The notes under the pieces are model-generated. The model was not told the DNA's origin. It did no database searches and was given only the letters and a program-made list of their open reading frames with translations. Source: an uncultured Bacteroidales bacterium (lineage in GTDB: Bacteria; Bacteroidota; Bacteroidia; Bacteroidales; Muribaculaceae). Taken from it: a DNA stretch of 64,000 nt. The stretch lies in NCBI GenBank assembly GCA_900547755.1, contig URIC01000001.1, forward strand, positions 41,403 through 105,402, read 5' to 3'. This document shows positions 24,262 to 31,773 of the stretch, in pieces. Both the position numbers and the translations under genes were made by a program. Position 1 is the first letter of the stretch, and the number at the start of each line of letters is the position of its first letter.

Positions 24262-26754
24262 ATGAAAGACAAACGGATTTGGTACGTCGCTCTCTCCGTG
24301 GCGCTCATGGCGCTGATTTCGATTTTATTTTTCTATCCGGACGACATAGACGGCCGGACCCTGGGTCAGCACGACATGCAACAGGGCCTTGCCAACGGCC
24401 ATGAAGGCCAGGAATACACCGAGCGTACCGGCGAGGTGACGCGGTGGACGGATTCTCTGTTCGGCGGTATGCCGACATTCCAGATATCTCCGAGCTATGA
24501 GGCCAATTCGCTGATGGAGTGGTTGAACAGGCTTTACGGCCTGTGGCTTCCTGCGCCGGCCAACCTGCTGTTTGCCATGATGATAGGATTCTTTATCATG
24601 GGTCTGTGTATGGAAATGAAGTGGTATGTGTCGCTGTTCGGCGCCGTAGCCTGGGCATTTTCCACATATTTTATAATTATTATCGGCGCCGGCCATATAT
24701 GGAAGTTCGTCACCCTGAGCTATATCCCGCCCACGCTTGGCGGCATCTGGCTATGCTATCGGGGCAAGTATCTGTGGGGTACTGCCCTGGCTTCCCTGTT
24801 CGGAGCGTTGCAGCTGATGGCCAACCATATACAGATGTCCTATTACTTCGGGTTCGTGATATTGGCGCTTATGGGCGCGACATTCATGAGCCTGCGCAGG
24901 CAGGGACAGATACGCCGGTGGCTGATAGCTACCGGATGCGTGTTCGGCGCCGGTCTGCTGGCCATTGCCGCCAATTGCGCGAGCCTCTACAACACGGCTG
25001 AGTATGCCAAAGAGACAATCCGTGGCCGCGCCACACTGCTGAGTGCCAAGGAGGGGGAAGAACCCGGACCCGCCGGTGCGGATTTCGACTATATAACCCA
25101 GTGGAGTTATGGCGCCGACGAGACGCTGACCCTGCTGGTGCCCAATGTCAAGGGTGGTGCGAGCATCAAGCCGGTACAGGGGGAAAACTCGCTGTTGAGC
25201 GTGGCTGACATCAACCCTTCGGGACTGAGCTATGAGGAGAATATGTTCGTCTCCCAGTTCCCCCAGTATTTCGGCAATCAGCCTATGACCAACGGCCCGG
25301 TGTATGTGGGCGCTTTTGTTTTGGCTCTGGCCATACTGGCGCTGTGCATCTGTCGCGGGCCGCTCAAGTGGTGGCTGTTCGGGGTGACGGTGTTGAGCGT
25401 CCTCTTGGCATGGGGACATAATTTCGAGCTGTTCTCGCGTATGTTCATAGACTATTTCCCGGGCTATTCCAAGTTCCGTACCGTGTCCTCTATCCTTGTT
25501 ATAACGGAGTTCACCATTCCGGTGTTGGCTATGATGGGAGTGGCTCGCATAGTGGAGATATGCAGGGAGCCGGAAGGCCCGGCGGCACTCGCGGAGCGGC
25601 GGAGACTTTCCCGAAAGCTGTGTATGGTCTCCGGTGCGCTCGGGTTCCTGTGTCTGCTGTTGTGGATGTTCCCCTCTGTGATGGGTTCCGGCCTTTCGCA
25701 GCAGGAGATAGACCTCATACGCGAGCAAGACCTTATGAGCGACCCCAATTACGCCAATGTGTTCCGCGCCATCAAGGAGGCTCGGCTGAGTCTCGTGAGC
25801 GCCGATGCTTTACGCTCGTTTATTTTCCTCGCTCTCGGATTCATGGCCGTGTGGTCCTACGTCAAGGGCTGGTACAGACAGGCGTATCTGATGGTGGGGG
25901 CAGTGATGTTGTTCTGCCTCATAGACCTCTATGCGGTGAACAAGCGCTACGTGAACCATGAGAACTTCACCTCGCAGAAAGAGATGACAATCGAAGAGAA
26001 TGAGGCCGACCGGGAGATACTGAAAGACAAGGGGCATTACCGTGTCCTGGACATAGACGGCATGGGAAGTGCCCGCAGTTCTTATTTCCACAATACCATA
26101 GGCGGATATCACGCCGCCAAGCTGACACGCTACAATGACCTGCTGGAGCGCCAGATAGCCGCTAATAATATAGCTGTCCTGAATATGCTGAATACCAAGT
26201 ATATAATGTATCAGGACAACGACGGCAACGGGGGCAAGGTATGGAAATATGAGAAGAATCCGGATGCCCTGGGCAACGCGTGGTGGGTAAGCCGCGTGGA
26301 CTATGTGGAGGGCGCGGACGCCGAGATGGCGGCTCTTGACTCACTGGATACACGCAGGGCGGCCGTGGCCGACAAGGAGTTCCGGAATACACTTGGCCGG
26401 GCGACCGTTCCCTCGGAGAGCGACTATATAAGGCTGACAGGTTATGAACCCAACCGTCTTGAGTATGAGGCTGATTCGCAGAAAGGGGGCGTGGCTGTCT
26501 TCAGCGAGATATGGTTCCCCTGGGGTTGGAAAGCCACGATAGACGGCAAGGATGCCGACATAGCGCGTGTTAACTATGTGCTGCGCGCCCTTAGGGTCCC
26601 TGCCGGCAGACATCGGATAGAATTTACCTTTGACCCGGAAAGCCTGCATGTCACAAACGGCATAGCGATAAGCGCCGTAGTCATTATTTATCTCTTGTTA
26701 CTGACCTCTGTCGCCTTCGGGATTGTCATACATATCAGGAGGAGTAAGAAATAA
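24262..26754 (+). CDS. YfhO family membrane protein
   Basis: 830-residue polytopic protein with about a dozen transmembrane helices between residues 7 and 560 and a C-terminal soluble domain before a last helix near 800. Landmarks: the N-terminal ...FYPDDIDGRTLGQHDMQQG, TDSLFGGMPTFQIS, the GAGHIWKF segment, and FSEIWFPWGWKATIDGK in the C-terminal domain. YfhO proteins are GT-C-like membrane enzymes linked in Gram-positives to lipoteichoic acid glycosylation; in Bacteroidota the role is unknown, perhaps lipid-linked sugar transfer. AAGGAAG precedes the ATG. The next gene begins one base after its stop. Confidence 0.92.
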   Translation: MKDKRIWYVALSVALMALISILFFYPDDIDGRTLGQHDMQQGLANGHEGQEYTERTGEVTRWTDSLFGGMPTFQISPSYEANSLMEWLNRLYGLWLPAPANLLFAMMIGFFIMGLCMEMKWYVSLFGAVAWAFSTYFIIIIGAGHIWKFVTLSYIPPTLGGIWLCYRGKYLWGTALASLFGALQLMANHIQMSYYFGFVILALMGATFMSLRRQGQIRRWLIATGCVFGAGLLAIAANCASLYNTAEYAKETIRGRATLLSAKEGEEPGPAGADFDYITQWSYGADETLTLLVPNVKGGASIKPVQGENSLLSVADINPSGLSYEENMFVSQFPQYFGNQPMTNGPVYVGAFVLALAILALCICRGPLKWWLFGVTVLSVLLAWGHNFELFSRMFIDYFPGYSKFRTVSSILVITEFTIPVLAMMGVARIVEICREPEGPAALAERRRLSRKLCMVSGALGFLCLLLWMFPSVMGSGLSQQEIDLIREQDLMSDPNYANVFRAIKEARLSLVSADALRSFIFLALGFMAVWSYVKGWYRQAYLMVGAVMLFCLIDLYAVNKRYVNHENFTSQKEMTIEENEADREILKDKGHYRVLDIDGMGSARSSYFHNTIGGYHAAKLTRYNDLLERQIAANNIAVLNMLNTKYIMYQDNDGNGGKVWKYEKNPDALGNAWWVSRVDYVEGADAEMAALDSLDTRRAAVADKEFRNTLGRATVPSESDYIRLTGYEPNRLEYEADSQKGGVAVFSEIWFPWGWKATIDGKDADIARVNYVLRALRVPAGRHRIEFTFDPESLHVTNGIAISAVVIIYLLLLTSVAFGIVIHIRRSKK

Positions 26755-26755
26755 G

Positions 26756-27307
26756 ATGTTCAGTTTAATCCGTTGGTATAAATTGCGCCGGCACCGCATA
26801 GGCGTTGGGGTTCACTCCCCTTTCGCCTATAGGGTGGTCAGGGATGTGATTTATGGCAAGGGACACTATTATGCGGTGGGGCGTATGTCCTGCCTCACTA
26901 TGCGGTACCCCAAACGCCTGAGGCGTACCTACGAGGTGATGTTCAGACTCATAGCCCGTCTGGCACCCGACGGTATTCGCCTTTCGGACAGTATGGAGCC
27001 GCAGCTTGAGCTGCTGGTGCGCATGGCCGATATGCGTCCCATAATGGGGCGTGGCCTGGGCGGATACCGTGACGGGAAGCGCATACTGACGGTGTGCGAG
27101 GCCCTGGACCTGCGCAAAGGTCTGCCGGGAAATATGCTCCGCTCCGGCAACATGGCCGTGGTGCGTAACCTGCACGATGTGGCCGGCATACTTGATACCC
27201 TGAAGGAGACGATGGAGGGCGGATGGATTTTCTTCGACAGGCGAATGGCCATATTGGTGAGCGACCGCGATGTGCCGCTTTATGAGACGGAACTCAAGAT
27301 GACATGA
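26756..27307 (+). CDS. hypothetical protein with HSPFAYR motif
   Basis: 183 residues, starting at ATG 26756 one base after the yfhO stop (the open frame begins earlier, inside yfhO). Its N-terminus has the GVGVHSPFAYRVVRDVIYGKGHYY segment that I know from a group of Bacteroidota proteins often annotated as methyltransferase-like. The rest has alternating helices and strands (LTVCEALDLRKG, NMAVVRNLHDVAGIL, GGWIFFDRRMAILVS) resembling a small Rossmann-like fold, but no clear SAM-binding glycine motif. Basic overall. It overlaps xerD by 4 bases (ATGA). Function unassigned. Confidence 0.72.
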   Translation: MFSLIRWYKLRRHRIGVGVHSPFAYRVVRDVIYGKGHYYAVGRMSCLTMRYPKRLRRTYEVMFRLIARLAPDGIRLSDSMEPQLELLVRMADMRPIMGRGLGGYRDGKRILTVCEALDLRKGLPGNMLRSGNMAVVRNLHDVAGILDTLKETMEGGWIFFDRRMAILVSDRDVPLYETELKMT

Positions 27308-28242
27308 GCATGGCGGGACCGGAGTTCAGGCCGATGACCGGCAAGGAAAAGCTGCTCGGAGACTTTCAGGCTTATCTGATGGTGGAGCGCTCCCTGAGTC
27401 CGAATACACGCGAGGCATACGGCCGGGATGCGCGCGGGCTGCTCGCCTGGTTCGCGGATGCCGGCGTCAGCCCTGCGGATGCCACCCGTCAGCAGGTGGA
27501 GGAATATCTGTTCGCGCTGCACGAGGCCGGGGTGGGCAGTCGCTCGCAGGCCCGTACCCTTAGCGGCATACGCGGTTTTTTCCGTTTTCTGCGTATGGAA
27601 AACTACAGGGATGATGACCCCACGGAGCTTATAGAGGGTCCCTCGCATACCGATGCTCTGCCCGATGTGCTGACGGTGGCGGAGATAGACGCCATGATAG
27701 CCTCCATAGACATGAGCAAGGCGGAGGGACAGCGCAACCGTGCCATTATCGAGACGCTCTATGGCAGCGGAGTGCGTGTGAGCGAGCTGGTGGAGCTACG
27801 CCTGAGCCGTCTGTTCCCGGAGGAGGAGTATATGCTGGTGGAAGGCAAAGGGAGCAAGCAGCGTCTCGTGCCCGTCTCGCCGGTTGCTCTGGAGGAAATC
27901 GGGGCGTACCTGGAGGAGAGGGAGCGCGGCCCAATCAAGGAGGGCGAGGAGGATATACTCTTCCTGAACCGCCGGGGCAGGCGCCTCACCCGCGTAATGG
28001 TCTTCTACATAATCCGGGACCTGGCGGCCTTGGCGGGTATACGGAAGACGGTCAGTCCGCATACGTTGCGCCACAGCTTCGCCACCCATTTGCTGGAAGG
28101 GGGAGCCAACCTGCGCGCCATTCAGGAAATCTTAGGCCACGAAACCATTTCCACCACCCAGAAATACATCCATATAGACCGGAGCCGGGTACGCGCCGAG
28201 CTGATGGCCCACCACCCGCATTTCCGTTTAAAAAACAAGTGA
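27304..28242 (+). CDS. xerD: site-specific tyrosine recombinase XerD
   Basis: 312 residues. Resolves chromosome dimers at dif with XerC. SAM-like N-domain (about 15-105) and catalytic domain with all six active residues in the E. coli XerD spacing: R158 (SGVRVSEL), K182 (GKGSKQRLVP), H253 and R256 (HTLRHSF), H279 (LGH) and Y288 (TTQKYIH). No mobile-element features nearby, so this is the housekeeping enzyme. The start overlaps the preceding stop. The repeat element at 28251 begins 9 bases after its stop. Confidence 0.95.
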   Translation: MSMAGPEFRPMTGKEKLLGDFQAYLMVERSLSPNTREAYGRDARGLLAWFADAGVSPADATRQQVEEYLFALHEAGVGSRSQARTLSGIRGFFRFLRMENYRDDDPTELIEGPSHTDALPDVLTVAEIDAMIASIDMSKAEGQRNRAIIETLYGSGVRVSELVELRLSRLFPEEEYMLVEGKGSKQRLVPVSPVALEEIGAYLEERERGPIKEGEEDILFLNRRGRRLTRVMVFYIIRDLAALAGIRKTVSPHTLRHSFATHLLEGGANLRAIQEILGHETISTTQKYIHIDRSRVRAELMAHHPHFRLKNK

Positions 28243-28250
28243 CCCGCACC

Positions 28251-28390
28251 TTTCAGTTGGCGCAGGTCACCCGTTTTAGTCGTTGTGGTATTTTAGTCGT
28301 TGTGGGTCTCCTGACCCACAACTTATATAAGTATCTTGTATTCAATGGTATACACTTGCGGGTCAGGAGACCCGCAAGGACTGGGAAGGA
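28251..28390 (+). repeat. repeat element, copy A, with two 10-bp hairpins
   Basis: It begins TTTCAGTTGGCGCAGGTC and includes the doublet TTTTAGTCGTTGTGG, the hairpin GTTGTGGGTC-TCCT-GACCCACAAC (28299-28322), the stretch GTATCTTGTATTCAATGG, the hairpin CTTGCGGGTC-AGGA-GACCCGCAAG (28355-28378) and tandem AAGGACTGGGA units running to about 28412. A diverged copy lies at 29830-29920 in the same orientation. Confidence 0.65.
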
Positions 28391-28426
28391 CTGGGACCCG
28401 CAAGGACTGGGAAAGGTCCACAGGCA

Positions 28427-28966
28427 CTAAAAAGGTTCGTGGTTGGTGAAGGCATCGGGGGCGGCGGGCACCACTTCTATCAGGCCGTAGGAGCCTTCGT
28501 CGGGTGTGTCATCGGTTTTGTCGTAGCCTTCAAGCATCGCTTTGTAGATGTACTCGCCGTAGTGGGCGTGGAGGACAATGCGGTCCGGGGCGGCGCTGAT
28601 TATCTGTGCGAAGGGCTTGTCCGAGCCTTCCAGATATATGTATCCGGTCTTGCGGTCAAATGTGAAGTCGCTTGTATGCGATTCCCAGGTGTATCCGTCC
28701 GGTCGGTAATATTCCGTGAACTTGCCCTCTTTGACAGAAAACTGCAAACCCATATTGGCACCTACATTGCTTTCAAATACAAGGTCATTGTCTACCTCTT
28801 GTCCGTTGCTTGCAAAGTAAGCTACTTTGTCAGTCTCCCAGTTGCCTGTGCCGCAGATTTCCTCCAACGTCTCAAATTTATATGAGTCCGTCTTAGGCTC
28901 GTCATTGTCGGAGCAAGCAGTCAGCATAATGAATATACCTGCTAATAAAATAATAAATTTCTTCAT
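28427..28966 (-). CDS. lipoprotein of unknown function
   Basis: 179 residues with a signal peptide and lipobox LTAC (Cys about 18). The mature part is beta-rich (LQFSVKEGKFTEYYRPDGYTWES, FTFDRKTGYIYLEG, DRIVLHAHYGEYIYKAML), like a small lipocalin-type fold in which short strands report on a changing value. That comparison is impressionistic. It lies between the two copies of the repeat element, in DNA less GC-rich than its surroundings, 100 bases downstream of the truncated C10-like gene. Confidence 0.7.
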   Translation of the reverse strand: MKKFIILLAGIFIMLTACSDNDEPKTDSYKFETLEEICGTGNWETDKVAYFASNGQEVDNDLVFESNVGANMGLQFSVKEGKFTEYYRPDGYTWESHTSDFTFDRKTGYIYLEGSDKPFAQIISAAPDRIVLHAHYGEYIYKAMLEGYDKTDDTPDEGSYGLIEVVPAAPDAFTNHEPF

Positions 28967-29066
28967 ATTTGTACTAATTAAAGTTTAATATACATATGCA
29001 AGTTGTAGTAAGTAATTTGACTGCTGTACCCTAAATCGTCATTATCATAAATATCTGCCGTTCCGT

Positions 29067-29723
29067 CTATACGACAAGTTGACCCATAGTAAAAATAACC
29101 ATTTGAGTTTCCACTCCATCCGCATGTTTGCAGTATGTATTAAATGGCTCACCTTGACCGATACTCCGTAAATTTTTAGAGAACATTGGTTTTACAGTTC
29201 TGTCATAGGTGTAATCAAACGGGTCTATGTCAATGCCACCGCCAAATGTTATTGTGTCAGTAGGAATCCTTGCGGAAAGAGCATCGTTTTTTGCAAGATT
29301 ATAAAATGCGCGGAGTCCTTCGTTGAAGGTAGTGTCATTAAGGTCAAGTTTGCCTTCGTCAGCCATCGCGTAAACAGGAATCGTTCTTTCATCGGCGGAT
29401 AAAAGCATGAAGCCCTGTTCGTTTTTGTAGTTCACGAGATAGAAGATTGTATCCGTATCCTGGCCTCGTGTTTTAATTCCGGAACTTAAATAGTTTACAG
29501 ACTCAATGTCTGATATTTGCATACTTCGTGTCTCAAGACCTTCATTAAGTCCATTTCGAAACACCTTGCTCCTTTCCAAGGCTTCTTCCAATGTTACTTT
29601 ATGACTGTTTTTGCTTAGAAGATTGTCGGGACTTGCTGGTTGGTCTAATAGGTCCTGACTACAAGCACTTGCTAAAGTTAATATAGCAAAGCACGAAACG
29701 AATTGTAAAATGTTGTTTTTCAT
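29067..29723 (-). pseudogene. truncated C10 (streptopain)-type peptidase gene: propeptide with only the start of the enzyme domain
   Basis: 218 residues. Signal peptide with lipobox ASAC (Cys about 21), then a Spi/C10 propeptide-like domain (about 40-150: VTLEEALERSKVF, TIFYLVNYKNEQGFMLLSADERTIPVYAMADEG). A C10 catalytic domain begins (FSKNLRSIGQGEPFNTYC, about 181-198), but after C198 the frame shows unrelated residues and stops after 20. The catalytic Cys region (GCVATA type) and His are absent. In a second frame, coding-like sequence continues to a stop at 28978 (GYFYYGSTCRIDGTADIYDN), suggesting a frameshift and deletion. It could also be a stand-alone inhibitor lipoprotein that lost its enzyme. 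Confidence 0.6.
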
Positions 29724-29755
29724 TGATTCGGATTTAATTATATTAGTTGATTGCG

Positions 29756-29788
29756 CAAATATAATATATTTTTTTTGTATTTTGCAAA
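29756..29788 (-). promoter_or_regulatory. promoter of the truncated C10-like gene
   Basis: Minus strand: TTTG (29788-29785), a 21-base spacer and TATATTTG (29763-29756). Start expected near 29753. Confidence 0.7.
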
Positions 29789-29829
29789 TATTTTTTTTAT
29801 TTTTTGCCGAGAAAGATGCTTTGGCAAAT

Positions 29830-29920
29830 TTTCAGTTGGTGCGCGTCTTCTGATTTCAATCTGTAGTATTTTGTATTTAATGATATACACTCGTGGTCAT
29901 GAGACCCGAAAGAACTGAAG
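29830..29920 (+). repeat. repeat element, copy B (diverged)
   Basis: It begins TTTCAGTTGGTGCGCGTC and contains GTATTTTGTATTTAATGA, TATACACTCGTGGTCATG and AGACCCGAAAGAACTGAA, matching copy A (28251-28390) at roughly three of four bases, but it lacks the inner doublet and first hairpin of A. Confidence 0.6.
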
Positions 29921-29945
29921 TGATAGGTTTGATTTCTTACACCCT

Positions 29946-30962
29946 TTAATTTTTGAGTAGATAGGAGATGGCGAAGTCAAGTATGGCGTCGCGCCCCTGT
30001 GCCAGTTCGGTGTCCGGAGAGTGGACTTCGCAGCCGGGCGAGGGGTCTATGCCGCTTTCGATTTCGTTGCCCTGTGCGTCGGTCATGGGACAGGCGCTGA
30101 AGCGCACGTTCCACCCGCAGGGCAGCTCGCTGCTGAAGGGGAGTCCGCCCCCTCCTCCCGTGCGTGCGCCTATCACTGTGACTTGCGGCAACTGCTTCAT
30201 TACGCTCACAAAATCGTTTGCCGCCGAGAAACAGGAGCGGTTTGTAAGCAACGCTATCGGCTTTGTCCACATTGCGCGTCCCCGTTCCGCCGGCTTGTAT
30301 GTTACCGGATAGGGAGCCGAGAAGTCGTCGTGCCCCGGGCCTGTCTTATGGCGTATGTAGCCGGCTGTGATTTCGTGGTCTATGAAGCGGCCCACCCAGG
30401 GTTCCACAGATGTCAGCAGTCCCCCTCCGTTGTCGCGTATGTCCATAATCAGCACGTCGCAGTCCGCGAGGTAGGTGAATATGCCGTCCAGCGCACCCTG
30501 GCCCGGTGTCGAGTTGAATGTGGAATAATATATGTAGCCCACCCGGCCGTCGCACAGTTTCTTATAGGATATTGCGCCGACACTGCGCCAGTCGAACTCC
30601 AGGTAATATTGCTGAAGCGTGCGCAGGTTGAAGTCTTGCGGATAGTCTGTCCACCAGGCGCGGTAGTACGAGGTGCGTGTGGTGCCGGAGAGGTTTACGT
30701 GTCCGTCCTTGAGGGTGGCCAGCATATCCGAGCAGACATCGAAGAGTTCGTCCGTCGTGGCGCATGCGGCGGCCTTGGGGTAATACTCGGTGTACACCGA
30801 GTTCCAGTCTACCTCTTTTTCCGCAAAGAAGCAGTAATGCTCGTCCAGGGCTGTCCAGAGTGCGTCGAAGTTGCCTGTGCCGGTGTTCTCGTACTCTTCC
30901 AGCGAAGCGCAAGAGCAGAGGCATAACAGCATACTGACTGTAAGAATCGAGAGTTTATTCAT
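29946..30962 (-). CDS. S41 family peptidase, lipoprotein
   Basis: 338 residues with lipobox LCSC (Cys about 18). A tail-specific-protease-like domain follows: GRVGYIYYSTFN, DVLIMDIRDNGGGLLTS, the nucleophile segment NRSCFSAANDFV (Ser in SCFSAA), and GARTGGGGGLPFSSELP. The S41 core is present but there is no clear PDZ domain, as in the smaller Bacteroidota S41 lipoproteins. It overlaps the DUF3316 gene by 8 bases and is last in the parC operon. It probably degrades exported peptides on the periplasmic or outer face of a membrane. Confidence 0.9.
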   Translation of the reverse strand: MNKLSILTVSMLLCLCSCASLEEYENTGTGNFDALWTALDEHYCFFAEKEVDWNSVYTEYYPKAAACATTDELFDVCSDMLATLKDGHVNLSGTTRTSYYRAWWTDYPQDFNLRTLQQYYLEFDWRSVGAISYKKLCDGRVGYIYYSTFNSTPGQGALDGIFTYLADCDVLIMDIRDNGGGLLTSVEPWVGRFIDHEITAGYIRHKTGPGHDDFSAPYPVTYKPAERGRAMWTKPIALLTNRSCFSAANDFVSVMKQLPQVTVIGARTGGGGGLPFSSELPCGWNVRFSACPMTDAQGNEIESGIDPSPGCEVHSPDTELAQGRDAILDFAISYLLKN

Positions 30963-31773
30963 ATCGGCGGGAGACGTTGAGCCAGTCCGTGGCTATACCT
31001 AACACGAAACTGTGGGTCGTGATACGGGAATCTATATGTGATGCGATGCTGTTGAGCACATTGAGGCGGTAGCCCAGGCGCAGGCGGATGGAGCGCACGG
31101 GGATTTCCACAGCTACGAGGTTGTCGATGGCGAAGTGGTTGCCCCACCAGCCGCATCGTGCCAGGCCCGAGTGGTTGCCCAGGTATATCTCGTAGTAGCT
31201 CTCCCCGTAGTGCGGGCTGAAGAATACGCCAAGCGAGGGAAGGCTGACTTCCTCTATGAGGCGTAAGGTCTTGCCGCGCAGACGCAGGCGGTAGGTTGCC
31301 GCCCCGTTTAGGGTCAGCCCCAGCCACGCCCGTGCCGCCACCGGATTGTTGGAATTGCGTGGCAGGTACAGGAGTCCCGCGTCCAGCAGTGCGCCGGCAC
31401 CGGCCTTCAGTGTGAGGTCCGGCAGCGGGGTGAAAGCCTGATTGGCTTGCCAGGACAGGGATATGCCTATGTCGTTCATGCCGGCGTTTCGTGCGGGATT
31501 CTGCAGAAAGCCCACATTGGCGCGGGCCTTGATGTCCATGTCCCGTTGCGGTCCGGCAAAGGGGCGGCTCCATTGTCCCGAGAGGGCGAAATTGCAGCCT
31601 GTCTGGGTGAGCGGGGACAGGTATGTGTTAAAGGCGTGTTCACCGCCGGCTTCCAGTGAATAGACGGTGCTGAGCACATGGCGGTCTACTGCGGCGGTGT
31701 CAGTCGGCTCGGCGCCATGCAGCGCCGTCGTTCCCAGACACAGGGCCATGAGTATGATTGCACGGGTATTCAT
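30955..31773 (-). CDS. DUF3316 family exported protein
   Basis: 272 residues with a signal peptide (about 1-20, ALHGA). The mature part is a run of amphipathic strands (YSLEAGGEHAFNTYLSPLTQTGCNFALSGQW-type start, GNHFAIDNLVAVEIPVRSIRLRLGYRLN, TTHSFVLGIATDW), suggesting an outer-membrane barrel; this matches the Bacteroidales DUF3316 family. The ATG at 31773 overlaps the parC stop (ATGA). The larger frame to 32385 lies inside parC. Confidence 0.85.
   Translation of the reverse strand: MNTRAIILMALCLGTTALHGAEPTDTAAVDRHVLSTVYSLEAGGEHAFNTYLSPLTQTGCNFALSGQWSRPFAGPQRDMDIKARANVGFLQNPARNAGMNDIGISLSWQANQAFTPLPDLTLKAGAGALLDAGLLYLPRNSNNPVAARAWLGLTLNGAATYRLRLRGKTLRLIEEVSLPSLGVFFSPHYGESYYEIYLGNHSGLARCGWWGNHFAIDNLVAVEIPVRSIRLRLGYRLNVLNSIASHIDSRITTHSFVLGIATDWLNVSRRYE

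Noticed and set aside
27304..28242. XerD-like gene as an integrase of a mobile element
   Set aside because: All catalytic residues match housekeeping XerD spacing and there are no flanking attachment sites or cargo; the nearby repeats lie on one side only.
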